Shown: piece by piece, positions 6,658 to 12,928 of the stretch
Layout: each line of letters starts with the position of its first letter
How positions within the stretch are numbered: the stretch's first letter is position 1
DNA from: DAOTXL01 sp034434895
GTDB lineage: Bacteria; Chloroflexota; Anaerolineae; JAAYZQ01
Direction of reading: 5' to 3'
DNA length: 19,551 bases
NCBI GenBank assembly: GCA_034434895.1
Contig: DAOTYI010000270.1
Coordinates: 1 to 19,551 of the forward strand
Notes under the pieces: model-generated
Seen by the model: only the letters and a program-made list of their open reading frames with translations
Told to the model about the DNA's origin: nothing
Databases searched by the model: none
Made by a program: the position numbers and the translations under genes

Positions 6658-7821
6658 ATGAAGAACAGACCGACCATCTTGCCTCCTGCTTCCTGCCTCC
6701 TGTTTCTTGCCTCCTGCCTCTTTCTGCTCACTGCCTGCGGCGGTCCCCCAGAACCGACCAAGGGAGAGGTCATTGTCTATGTCGCTGCCCCGCTGTCCGG
6801 GTTCCAGGCCAACGGCGGACAGACAGTGTTGGGTGGAGCACGCCTGGCTGCCGAACAGATCAACCGCGCCGGCGGGTTGCTGGGCTACAAGGTGACGGTC
6901 ATCGGCCTGGATGACGAATCGGATTCGGATGCAGCGGTGCAGGTGGCGGAGGAGATCAAGGCCGCCGTTGAACAGGGGCAGAAGGTATTGGGGGTGATCG
7001 GCCATTACAACAGCGGCCAGACCCTGGCCGCGATGGAAATCTACAAAGACCTGCCGCTGGTTGTCATCACTCCCACCTCCAGCGAGGTGAGCCTGACGCA
7101 GAAAGGCTACCACAACTTTTTCCGGGTGAACGCCAACGACGAGGCTCAGGCGCGGGTGGATGCCGGATTCCTGGTCAACAAGCTGGGGGCCAGACGGGTG
7201 GCCGTCATCCACAACGACGACCCCTACGGCCAGGGGTTGGGCCGGCTGATCACGGCTGAACTGCAGGCCCTGGGTGCCGAGGTGGTGCTGACCTTACAGG
7301 TGGCTGTGGAGCAATCCAGCTTTGCTCAAGAACTGCCGCAGATCGTGGCTGCCAACCCCGACGCCATCTTTTACGCCGGCTACGAGGTGGAAGCGCCCTA
7401 CCTGCGCCTGGCGCTGGTAGAAGCCGGGGTCACGGTGCCTTTCCTGGCCAGCGACGGCGCCTTCCTGGCAACCACCATTGACGAGGCAGGCGGCGCAGCC
7501 GAGGGGATCTATGTCTCCGCCTTTGCCCCCAGCCCCAAAGCGGTGGCCGACGAAGCCTGGATCAGGGCCTATCAGGCGGTGGAATATCGCAACCCCGACA
7601 CCTACAGTATCAACGGCTACAGCGCCCTGGCGGTATTGGCCGAAGGGGTCAAAAAGGCCAGCAGCCTGGATGTCGCCCAGGTGATCCAGGCCATCCGCAG
7701 CCTGCCCGGCATCGAAACGCCGATGGGCAAACTCAGCTACACGGCCACCGGCGACTTGAAGGAGCAGACGATCTACATCTTTCAGGTGCAGGGGGGGGAC
7801 TGGGTTCAGGTCTATCCATAA
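6658..7821 (+). CDS. LivJ-type (Peripla_BP_6) solute-binding lipoprotein
   Basis: The 387-residue protein begins with a lipoprotein signal peptide whose lipobox is LLTAC, so Cys27 is the likely lipidated residue. The mature part is a type 1 periplasmic-binding fold like branched-chain amino-acid receptors: 'VAAPLSGFQANGGQTVLGGARLAAEQIN', 'VIGHYNSGQTLA', 'TPTSSEVSLT', 'FFRVNANDEAQ', 'VAVIHNDDPYGQGL' and the late 'YSINGYSALAVLAEGV'. ATG 6658 has GAGGTG at 6646-6651; GTG 6649 is a poorer alternative. The gene starts 18 bp after the coiled-coil gene and so ends the same run. No livHMGF transport genes follow, which suggests a sensor or accessory receptor, or a receptor serving a transporter elsewhere. 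The ligand is likely an amino acid or other small polar molecule but is not determinable here. Confidence 0.85.
   Translation: MKNRPTILPPASCLLFLASCLFLLTACGGPPEPTKGEVIVYVAAPLSGFQANGGQTVLGGARLAAEQINRAGGLLGYKVTVIGLDDESDSDAAVQVAEEIKAAVEQGQKVLGVIGHYNSGQTLAAMEIYKDLPLVVITPTSSEVSLTQKGYHNFFRVNANDEAQARVDAGFLVNKLGARRVAVIHNDDPYGQGLGRLITAELQALGAEVVLTLQVAVEQSSFAQELPQIVAANPDAIFYAGYEVEAPYLRLALVEAGVTVPFLASDGAFLATTIDEAGGAAEGIYVSAFAPSPKAVADEAWIRAYQAVEYRNPDTYSINGYSALAVLAEGVKKASSLDVAQVIQAIRSLPGIETPMGKLSYTATGDLKEQTIYIFQVQGGDWVQVYP
6680..6720 (+). repeat. CCTCCTG/CTTCCTG low-complexity repeat inside the lipoprotein signal peptide
   Basis: The DNA reads as near-tandem 7-8-base units (GCCTCCTGCTTCCTGCCTCC...). It encodes two ASCL-type peptides that precede the true lipobox, so the hydrophobic signal core is made from simple repeat. 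Confidence 0.6.
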
Positions 7822-7826
7822 CCACC

Positions 7827-7854
7827 GTAGGGCAACTGCTCGCAGTTGCCCTAC
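7827..7854. repeat. 28-bp perfect palindrome, copy 1
   Basis: The arms are GTAGGGCAACTGC and its exact complement, separated by TC. It lies 6 bp after the LivJ-type stop codon and 20 bp before the rfbB start. It is identical to 8897-8924. It lacks a T-tract but could act as a weak terminator or protein-binding site. Confidence 0.8.
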
Positions 7855-7874
7855 AAATCAGGAGAAATGAACGG

Positions 7875-8900
7875 ATGAGGAATCTTCTTGTCACCGGCGG
7901 GGCTGGCTTTATCGGCTCCAATTTCGTGCGCTACATGCTGGAAAAATACCCCGACTATCGCCTGGTCGTGTTCGACAAGCTGACCTACGCCGGCAACCTG
8001 GACAATTTGCAGGATGTAGCCGCTCGCTTTGCCGACCGCTACACCTTCATTCAAGGTGACATCTGCGACGCGACAGCCGTGGAGGCCGCCATGCAGGCGC
8101 ACGACATTGACACCATCGTCAATTTTGCGGCGGCCACCCACGTGGATCGCTCGCTGATGGAGCCGGATGAATTTATCCGTACCGACGTATATGGAACTTA
8201 TGTCCTGTTGGAAGCGGCCAGAAGATATGGCATAGAACGGATGCACCAGGTCAGCACCGACGAGGTGTATGGCGAAATCCCGCCCGGTCGCTCCTCGCTG
8301 GAGACCGATCCGCTGGCCCCTCGCAGCCCCTATTCGGCCAGCAAGGCCGGCGGGGACCTGTTGTGCCTGGCCTATCACACCAGCTTCGGCACACCGGTCA
8401 CCATCACCCGGGGGTCCAACAACATCGGCCCCTACCAGTATCCGGAAAAGGTGGTGCCGCTCTTTGTCACCAACGCCATAGATGACCTGCCGCTCCCCCT
8501 CTATGGCGACGGGCGGCAGATGCGTGATTATCAGTATGTGCTCGATCACTGCGAGGGGATTGACCTGGTGCTGCACCGGGGCCGACCGGGCGAGGTCTAC
8601 AATCTGGGCACCGGCACAGAGACGGAAAACCTGGTCATGGCCCACGCCATCCTCGACCTGCTGGGCAAACCCTACAGCCTGATCCGCCACGTGGCCGACC
8701 GGCCCGGTCACGACCGGCGTTATGCGCTGAACGTGGACAAGATCCGCGCTCTGGGCTGGCAGAGCCGCCACACCTTCGAGCAGGCCATCGAGAAAACGGT
8801 GCGCTGGTATGTGGACAACGAGTGGTGGTGGCGCAAAATCAAGAGCGGAGAATACAAAGAGTACTACAGACGCTGGTACGGCCAGCGTCTGGCAGAGTAG
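7875..8900 (+). CDS. rfbB: dTDP-glucose 4,6-dehydratase
   Basis: This 341-residue extended short-chain dehydrogenase converts dTDP-glucose to dTDP-4-keto-6-deoxyglucose, the branch-point step to dTDP-rhamnose and other deoxysugars of surface polysaccharides. The visible signature is complete: NAD-binding TGGAGFIG (7-14), 'VFDKLTYAGNLDNL' typical of RmlB, catalytic T128-D129-E130 in STDEVYG, and Y153xxxK157 in YSASK. The length fits the family (about 320-360). AGGAG at 7860-7864 precedes ATG 7875; the earlier ATG 7867 is followed at once by a stop. The other rml genes (rfbA, rfbC, rfbD) are not adjacent, so the gene stands alone. Its TAG stop lies inside the second copy of a 28-bp palindrome. 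Confidence 0.95.
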   Translation: MRNLLVTGGAGFIGSNFVRYMLEKYPDYRLVVFDKLTYAGNLDNLQDVAARFADRYTFIQGDICDATAVEAAMQAHDIDTIVNFAAATHVDRSLMEPDEFIRTDVYGTYVLLEAARRYGIERMHQVSTDEVYGEIPPGRSSLETDPLAPRSPYSASKAGGDLLCLAYHTSFGTPVTITRGSNNIGPYQYPEKVVPLFVTNAIDDLPLPLYGDGRQMRDYQYVLDHCEGIDLVLHRGRPGEVYNLGTGTETENLVMAHAILDLLGKPYSLIRHVADRPGHDRRYALNVDKIRALGWQSRHTFEQAIEKTVRWYVDNEWWWRKIKSGEYKEYYRRWYGQRLAE

Positions 8901-8924
8901 GGCAACTGCTCGCAGTTGCCCTAC
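8897..8924. repeat. 28-bp perfect palindrome, copy 2, between converging genes
   Basis: It is base-for-base the same as 7827-7854. It contains the rfbB stop codon (8898-8900) and ends at the base before the stop codon of the opposing gene (8925-8927). It fills the whole gap between the two genes, so a two-way terminator role is plausible. Confidence 0.8.
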
Positions 8925-10256
8925 TTACGGCCAGGCGGGCACCGGCACGACAAACAGGGCCTGGTAGGCCTCGTTGACGCTGAGGTTGACCTCGCTCCGG
9001 CCGCCAATAGCATAAATGTAGGGGCTGACAAAGGCCGCGCCCAACCCGTGCCATTGCCTGGTCACCGGGGTCTCGATGCGGTTCCAGGTATCAAGGTTGG
9101 GATCGTAGCGTTCGTTGAAGGCCAGATAGCCGGCCATGCCACCGCCGAGGGCGAACAGATGGTTGCGCACGGCCACCACGGCCAGCCCTCCCCGGCGCAT
9201 GGCCATCGGTGCACAGGGGACCCAGGTGTTGGTGGCCGGGACGTAGGCCGCGCAGGTGTTGAGTTCGGACACATTGTCGTACCCCCCTACCACGTAGATG
9301 CGGTCCTGGAGCGCGGCTGCACCGAGAAAGCCCCTCGGCTGGGCCATCGGCTGCAACGCCTCCCATCGGTCGGCTTCCGGATCGTAGCGATAGACGGAAG
9401 CGACGTAACCCTCCCGGCCCCGCCCACCGAACAGATAGAGCCGGTCCTCCAGGACGGCCAGGCCATAGGCCCCGACCGGTTCAGGAAGGGAGGCGCGAGC
9501 TTCCCAGGCATCCTGAACAGGGTCGTACACCTCCAGCACCTTTTGCGGTTCGACCCGATCGTCAATACCGCCCGGCACATAGATCTTGCCCCCCACTACG
9601 GCGGCCGAAATAAACCCCACCGCTGTGGGCTTGGACCGGCGGCCGGTCCAGGTGTCGTGGCGCGGATCGTACACCTCTACCTTGCCGGTGACGCCGTCGT
9701 TGCTCACCCCGCCGATAGCATACACCAGGCCGTCGCAGGCCACCACCGCCAGGTTGGTGCGTGGTGTGGGCATGTGTGCCCGGGTGCGCCAGCGGGTGAT
9801 CGAGGAGCTGACAGCCTCGGTGGGGAACACCGCACCAAACGGGTCTTTCCCCGCCCCATTGCTCCGCCCCTGGATCGCCGCCGGCAGGATGAGACTGGCC
9901 ACGGCCAGCAACAGGACGACCACCAACGCAACCCGCCTGGCTGCCGAAATGGGGGGCCATCGTTCCCAACGGGGCAGGGCAGGTGGGGGGAGTGTGCTCT
10001 GCCTCTCCTCGACCGCTTCTTCCTCCCCCTGGCCGGTCGGGCGGGGCACCTGGACCCAACCACGGCGCACGGCGACCATGGTCGCCTCGGTGCGCGAAGC
10101 CACCTCCAGCTTGGCATAGATGTTCCGCAGGTGAACCTTGACCGTGTTGGTGCTGATCACCAGTTCCTGGGCGATCTGCTGGTTGGTGGCTCCCGTCGCC
10201 ACCAGCCGCAAGATCTCCATCTCTCGCTCGCTCAGCGGAGTCAGCTCGTCCGCCAT
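8925..10256 (-). CDS. LuxR-type HTH, transmembrane, six-Kelch-repeat protein (probable membrane-tethered regulator)
   Basis: The 443 residues start with a GerE/LuxR helix-turn-helix (about 4-65: LTPLSEREMEILRLVATG, TNQQIAQEL, STNTVKVHLRNIYAKL). A Pro/Glu-rich linker is followed by one hydrophobic span (~108-127, VALVVVLLLAVASLILPAAI). The remainder is six Kelch units (GGxxxx...YDPxxDxW pattern, for example YAIGG, YVPGG, YLFGG, YVVGG, FALGG, YAIGG), enough for a complete beta-propeller. I infer a cytoplasmic DNA-binding head and an external propeller, similar in plan to ToxR/CadC-type one-component regulators though from different domains. ATG 10256 has GGAG 7 nt upstream; TTG 10271 is a poorer alternative. 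The last blade is short, ending VPVPAWP. The signal sensed is unknown. Confidence 0.85.
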   Translation of the reverse strand: MADELTPLSEREMEILRLVATGATNQQIAQELVISTNTVKVHLRNIYAKLEVASRTEATMVAVRRGWVQVPRPTGQGEEEAVEERQSTLPPPALPRWERWPPISAARRVALVVVLLLAVASLILPAAIQGRSNGAGKDPFGAVFPTEAVSSSITRWRTRAHMPTPRTNLAVVACDGLVYAIGGVSNDGVTGKVEVYDPRHDTWTGRRSKPTAVGFISAAVVGGKIYVPGGIDDRVEPQKVLEVYDPVQDAWEARASLPEPVGAYGLAVLEDRLYLFGGRGREGYVASVYRYDPEADRWEALQPMAQPRGFLGAAALQDRIYVVGGYDNVSELNTCAAYVPATNTWVPCAPMAMRRGGLAVVAVRNHLFALGGGMAGYLAFNERYDPNLDTWNRIETPVTRQWHGLGAAFVSPYIYAIGGRSEVNLSVNEAYQALFVVPVPAWP

Positions 10257-10273
10257 ACACACACTCCACAACT

Positions 10274-10302
10274 ATTATCCCACACAACAGGGGGAAGGGC
10301 AA
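10274..10302 (-). promoter_or_regulatory. Candidate sigma-70 promoter for the LuxR-Kelch gene
   Basis: On the minus strand TTGCCC (10297-10302), a 17-nt spacer, then GATAAT (10274-10279) preceded by TGG (extended -10). Transcription would start about 10 nt before the ATG, which is unusually close, so confidence is modest. The gene may instead be read from the trmD operon. Confidence 0.35.
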
Positions 10303-10305
10303 GTT

Positions 10306-10833
10306 TCAGAGCTGTCTCGTCCTCACGCCAGGCACCTGGGCCAACAGGTCGCCGATCGGCACCAGGCGGCCCACGGTGATATACTCCTCCCCCTCCCCGA
10401 CCGGCGTAGAGGTCTCCCGTTCCGGGAAGCGCTCTTGATGAGCCAGGAACCAGTCGCGGATAGCGGGCATGGGCAGGATGTACAGCAGGCGCGGGCCGAC
10501 AAAGTAGTAGAGCAGGTAGTCGGCCTGGGTGTAGAGAAAGCAGCCCGGCCTCCCCCTGGCCTTGTTGCTCTGGGTCTCGAAGAAAAAGTTACCGGTGTTG
10601 TGCCAGCGATCGGCCTTGACTTCAAGCCTGGTGGTGTGGAGCCGGCCAGCCTGATCCTGCCAGGTCCAGAGCAGGTCCACGTCGGCCACGCGGTATTCCG
10701 GGTCAGCACGCACATCCCGGACCTGGACTGTGCCGGGCCGTTGCCACAGGTAATGGAGGAGGACGCCGATCGCCTCCGCTTCCACCGCCGAAGCTTCAGC
10801 CATCGAGTAACGCCGTGGTGGGAGAGAGGTCAT
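10306..10833 (-). CDS. Small PD-(D/E)XK nuclease-like protein, putative restriction endonuclease
   Basis: The 175-residue protein contains VADVDLLW (D51 and D53) followed after a short hairpin by TRLEVKADR (E71-V-K73), the spacing and strand pattern of a PD-(D/E)XK active site. Next comes 'TGNFFFETQSN', and later a tyrosine-rich segment 'YTQADYLLYYF', a pattern I associate with nuclease-like proteins of phages and restriction systems. Its ATG overlaps the TGA of the adenine methyltransferase gene (ATGA, 10830-10833), so the two are translated together. A nuclease paired with a DNA methyltransferase is the classic type II restriction-modification layout. The product is short for a type II enzyme, and I do not recognise an exact named family. 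A non-restriction DNA-repair role is possible. Confidence 0.6.
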   Translation of the reverse strand: MTSLPPRRYSMAEASAVEAEAIGVLLHYLWQRPGTVQVRDVRADPEYRVADVDLLWTWQDQAGRLHTTRLEVKADRWHNTGNFFFETQSNKARGRPGCFLYTQADYLLYYFVGPRLLYILPMPAIRDWFLAHQERFPERETSTPVGEGEEYITVGRLVPIGDLLAQVPGVRTRQL

Positions 10834-11684
10834 GGCCCCCTCCGCCGATAGCGGTTCATCACCAGCAGTTCAGGGATCGCCCCCCGCCGGTCGCCAGAGG
10901 CAGCGATGGGCCGGGCGGCCTGCACCTCCACCTGCTCGTAGCCGGCGTACAGCTCCCGAACCAACCGGGTGCAGGAGTTGCTGAGCATCACCTGACAGCC
11001 CCGGCGGTCCAGTTCGCGGAAAAGCACCGCCAGCCGCCGCTGATCCTCAACCCCAAAGTCGGCAGCGGTATAGTGGGTGAACCTGGCCGTGTCCGACAGC
11101 GGATGGTAAGGCGGGTCGAGATACACGAAATCACCCGCGTCGGCAAACTCCAGGCAACGCTCGAAATCGCCCACCAGCAACAGCACCCCCTGCAACGCCC
11201 GGCTGACGGCCCGCAGGTTGTCGGCATCGCCCAGAGTCGGGTTGCGGTAGCGGCCAAAGGGCACATTGAACTGACCCTGCCGGTTGACCCGATAGAGGCC
11301 GTTGTAGCAGGTGTGGTTGAGAAAGAGAAAGCGCCCGGCGCGCTCCACAGCCGTTCGCCGCCGGTAGTCGGGATCGCGATCCCAGTCGCGGATCGCGTAG
11401 AAATAGGCCGAATCCTGCTTGTGGGGCTCGTGGCGCTGCAACTCGGCGATCAGGTCCTCAACCCGGCTCTGGATCACAGCGTAGCAGTTGATCAGTTCCT
11501 CCAGGTGGTCCATCAGCACGACCTGCCTGCCGGCCAGCCACCCGCCGTTGTAGAGGTGGAAAAAGACCGCCCCCCCGCCGACAAAGGGCTCAAGATACTG
11601 CCTGAATTGGGCCGGAAAGTAGGGGGCCATCTGCGTCAGGAGCTGCCCCTTGCCGCCGGCCCACTTGACAAACGGGAAAGTCAT
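10830..11684 (-). CDS. Dam/DpnM-like (D12 class) adenine-specific DNA methyltransferase
   Basis: The 284 residues carry the full signature of alpha-class N6-adenine methyltransferases: S-adenosylmethionine-binding FVKWAGGKGQLL (5-16), 'EPFVGGGAVFFHL' (32-44), 'FLNHTCYNGLYRVNRQGQFN' (121-140) running on into VPFGRYRNP, and catalytic DPPY (190-193). The block NGLYRVN...FNVPFG is typical of Dam, DpnM and related enzymes. The target may therefore be GATC or a related site, but specificity cannot be read from the sequence. The start overlaps trmD by four bases (ATGA, 11681-11684) and the stop overlaps the nuclease-like gene in the same way. The pairing suggests protection of self DNA within a restriction-modification system. 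An orphan regulatory methyltransferase is the alternative. Confidence 0.9.
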   Translation of the reverse strand: MTFPFVKWAGGKGQLLTQMAPYFPAQFRQYLEPFVGGGAVFFHLYNGGWLAGRQVVLMDHLEELINCYAVIQSRVEDLIAELQRHEPHKQDSAYFYAIRDWDRDPDYRRRTAVERAGRFLFLNHTCYNGLYRVNRQGQFNVPFGRYRNPTLGDADNLRAVSRALQGVLLLVGDFERCLEFADAGDFVYLDPPYHPLSDTARFTHYTAADFGVEDQRRLAVLFRELDRRGCQVMLSNSCTRLVRELYAGYEQVEVQAARPIAASGDRRGAIPELLVMNRYRRRGP

Positions 11685-12418
11685 TCCACCTCTGCCTGGA
11701 GCTGGCGCAGATAGGCCCGATCTTCGTCGCTCAACCGGGCCCTGGCCAGCAGGTCAGGCCGTCGTTCCCAGGTGCGACGCAATGCCTGCTGCCGCCGCCA
11801 ACGGACGATCTGGGCATGGTGGCCTGACAGCAATACGTCGGGCACGGCATAGCCACGGAAGAGGGGGGGGCGGGTGTAGTGCGGATATTCCAGCAGGCCC
11901 TCGGCGTGCGAGTCCTCAAAGGTGGCCCCCGGATCGCCGAGCACCCCTGGGATCAGGCGGGTGACCGCTTCGACGATCACCATGGCCGGGATCTCCCCTC
12001 CGGCCAGCACATAGTCGCCGATGCTGATCTCATCGGTGGCCAGATAGCGGTGGACCCGCTCGTCCACCCCCTCATAGCGGCCGCAGATCAGCAGCAGGCG
12101 CTTGTGGCGCGCCAGTTCGCGGGCCACCTGCTGGGTGAACAGGCGCCCCTGCGGAGTCAGCAAGATGACCGGCACACTCCCCAACTGCTCGCCCAGCACC
12201 GCTTCCACGGCGGCAAACAGCGGTTCCGGCTTCATGATCATGCCCCCACCGCCACCGTAGGGGGCATCATCGGTCACCTGGTGGCGGCCAGGGGCGTAAT
12301 CCCGGATGTTGTGCAGGGCAATCGTCACCAATCCTGCTTCACGAGCGCGCTTCAGGATGCTCTCCTCGAACACGCCGGCAAACAGCCCCGGAAACAGAGT
12401 CAGGATATCGAAATGCAT
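11681..12418 (-). CDS. trmD: tRNA (guanine-N1-)-methyltransferase
   Basis: TrmD methylates G37 next to the anticodon in a subset of tRNAs and prevents +1 frameshifting. The 245 residues match the usual length and show the trefoil-knot SPOUT hallmarks: 'DILTLFPGLF' at the start, 'DDAPYGGGGGMIMKPEPLF', 'ILLTPQGRLF', 'LICGRYEGVDERV' and 'DEISIGDYVLAGGEIPAMV'. ATG 12418 is preceded by AGGGGG. Its usual neighbours (rimM, rpsP, rplS) are absent. Instead it heads a transcript with a DNA methyltransferase and a nuclease-like gene joined by four-base overlaps. A promoter sits about 90 bases upstream. Confidence 0.95.
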   Translation of the reverse strand: MHFDILTLFPGLFAGVFEESILKRAREAGLVTIALHNIRDYAPGRHQVTDDAPYGGGGGMIMKPEPLFAAVEAVLGEQLGSVPVILLTPQGRLFTQQVARELARHKRLLLICGRYEGVDERVHRYLATDEISIGDYVLAGGEIPAMVIVEAVTRLIPGVLGDPGATFEDSHAEGLLEYPHYTRPPLFRGYAVPDVLLSGHHAQIVRWRRQQALRRTWERRPDLLARARLSDEDRAYLRQLQAEVE

Positions 12419-12504
12419 CGCCCCCTGTCCTCTCTGACATGAACACCAGACCGGCAGAACAGGCCGACCTTCATTTCGACCTACGCCTGGCCAGGTCCGA
12501 CCTC

Positions 12505-12533
12505 ATTGTAGCACAGGGTTGGCAGCGGGACAA
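12505..12533 (-). promoter_or_regulatory. Sigma-70-type promoter of the trmD operon
   Basis: On the minus strand TTGTCC (12528-12533), exactly 17 nt, then TACAAT (12505-12510; 5 of 6 consensus). The start would lie near 12498, giving an ~80-nt leader before trmD. It points away from the + strand promoter at 12575, so the two transcripts diverge from this gap. Confidence 0.6.
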
Positions 12534-12574
12534 ATAGACCGGGAAGGCCAGGCCTTCCAGGTCCAGGGGTGTTG

Positions 12575-12603
12575 TTGACAGCAATCGCCGGTTGGTGTAT
12601 AAT
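12575..12603 (+). promoter_or_regulatory. Perfect-consensus sigma-70 promoter of the S1-like gene
   Basis: TTGACA (12575-12580), a 17-nt spacer, then TATAAT (12598-12603). Both hexamers match the housekeeping consensus completely at ideal spacing in an otherwise GC-rich region. It should drive strong expression, as expected for a ribosomal protein gene. Confidence 0.85.
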
Positions 12604-12609
12604 AAAATT

Positions 12610-12928
12610 GCTCTTGTGTTCCAGGAGATGTGCAGGGCTGGTTTCAGGCTGCCTGGCCGTCCAGGCCTCATGATGGCGACGAAGGTTGATTCGCGCCGCA
12701 AAGGGAGGTGACGGCTCTACATCCCAAAATCTGGTCGGCGTTTCAGGCCGGCTCACAGCCCGGATCGGCCAGCCAGGGCAGCAGAAGGGGGCCGATTGTG
12801 GAGGGCCGGCCGGACGGCTGCATGAAAGGGGACTCGGCTTCTCTCCTGGAAGGTGTCTGGCAGGCGGGTGGCCGAGTTTTGTGTTGTCCGGGCGCAGGAG
12901 CGAACTTGACAGAGGAGACGTGGTAACG
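12610..12928 (+). other. ~320-nt untranslated leader of the S1-like gene
   Basis: The interval between the expected transcription start (~12610) and ATG 12929 holds no convincing gene. The S1 frame stays open back to 12686, but that extension (GGDGSTSQNLVGVSGRLTAR and on) has no S1 similarity. It is too long for a bare leader, so structured or regulatory RNA is possible. The GAGGAG ribosome-binding site is at 12912-12917. I could not identify a known riboswitch or attenuator. Confidence 0.45.

Noticed and set aside
8916..10379. 487-codon + strand frame opposite the Kelch gene
   Set aside because: The minus strand carries a clear HTH and six Kelch repeats; the + product is low-complexity Gly/His/Arg text.
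12471..12756. Short minus-strand frames in the divergent promoter gap
   Set aside because: They overlap both promoters and show no similarity or ribosome-binding site.
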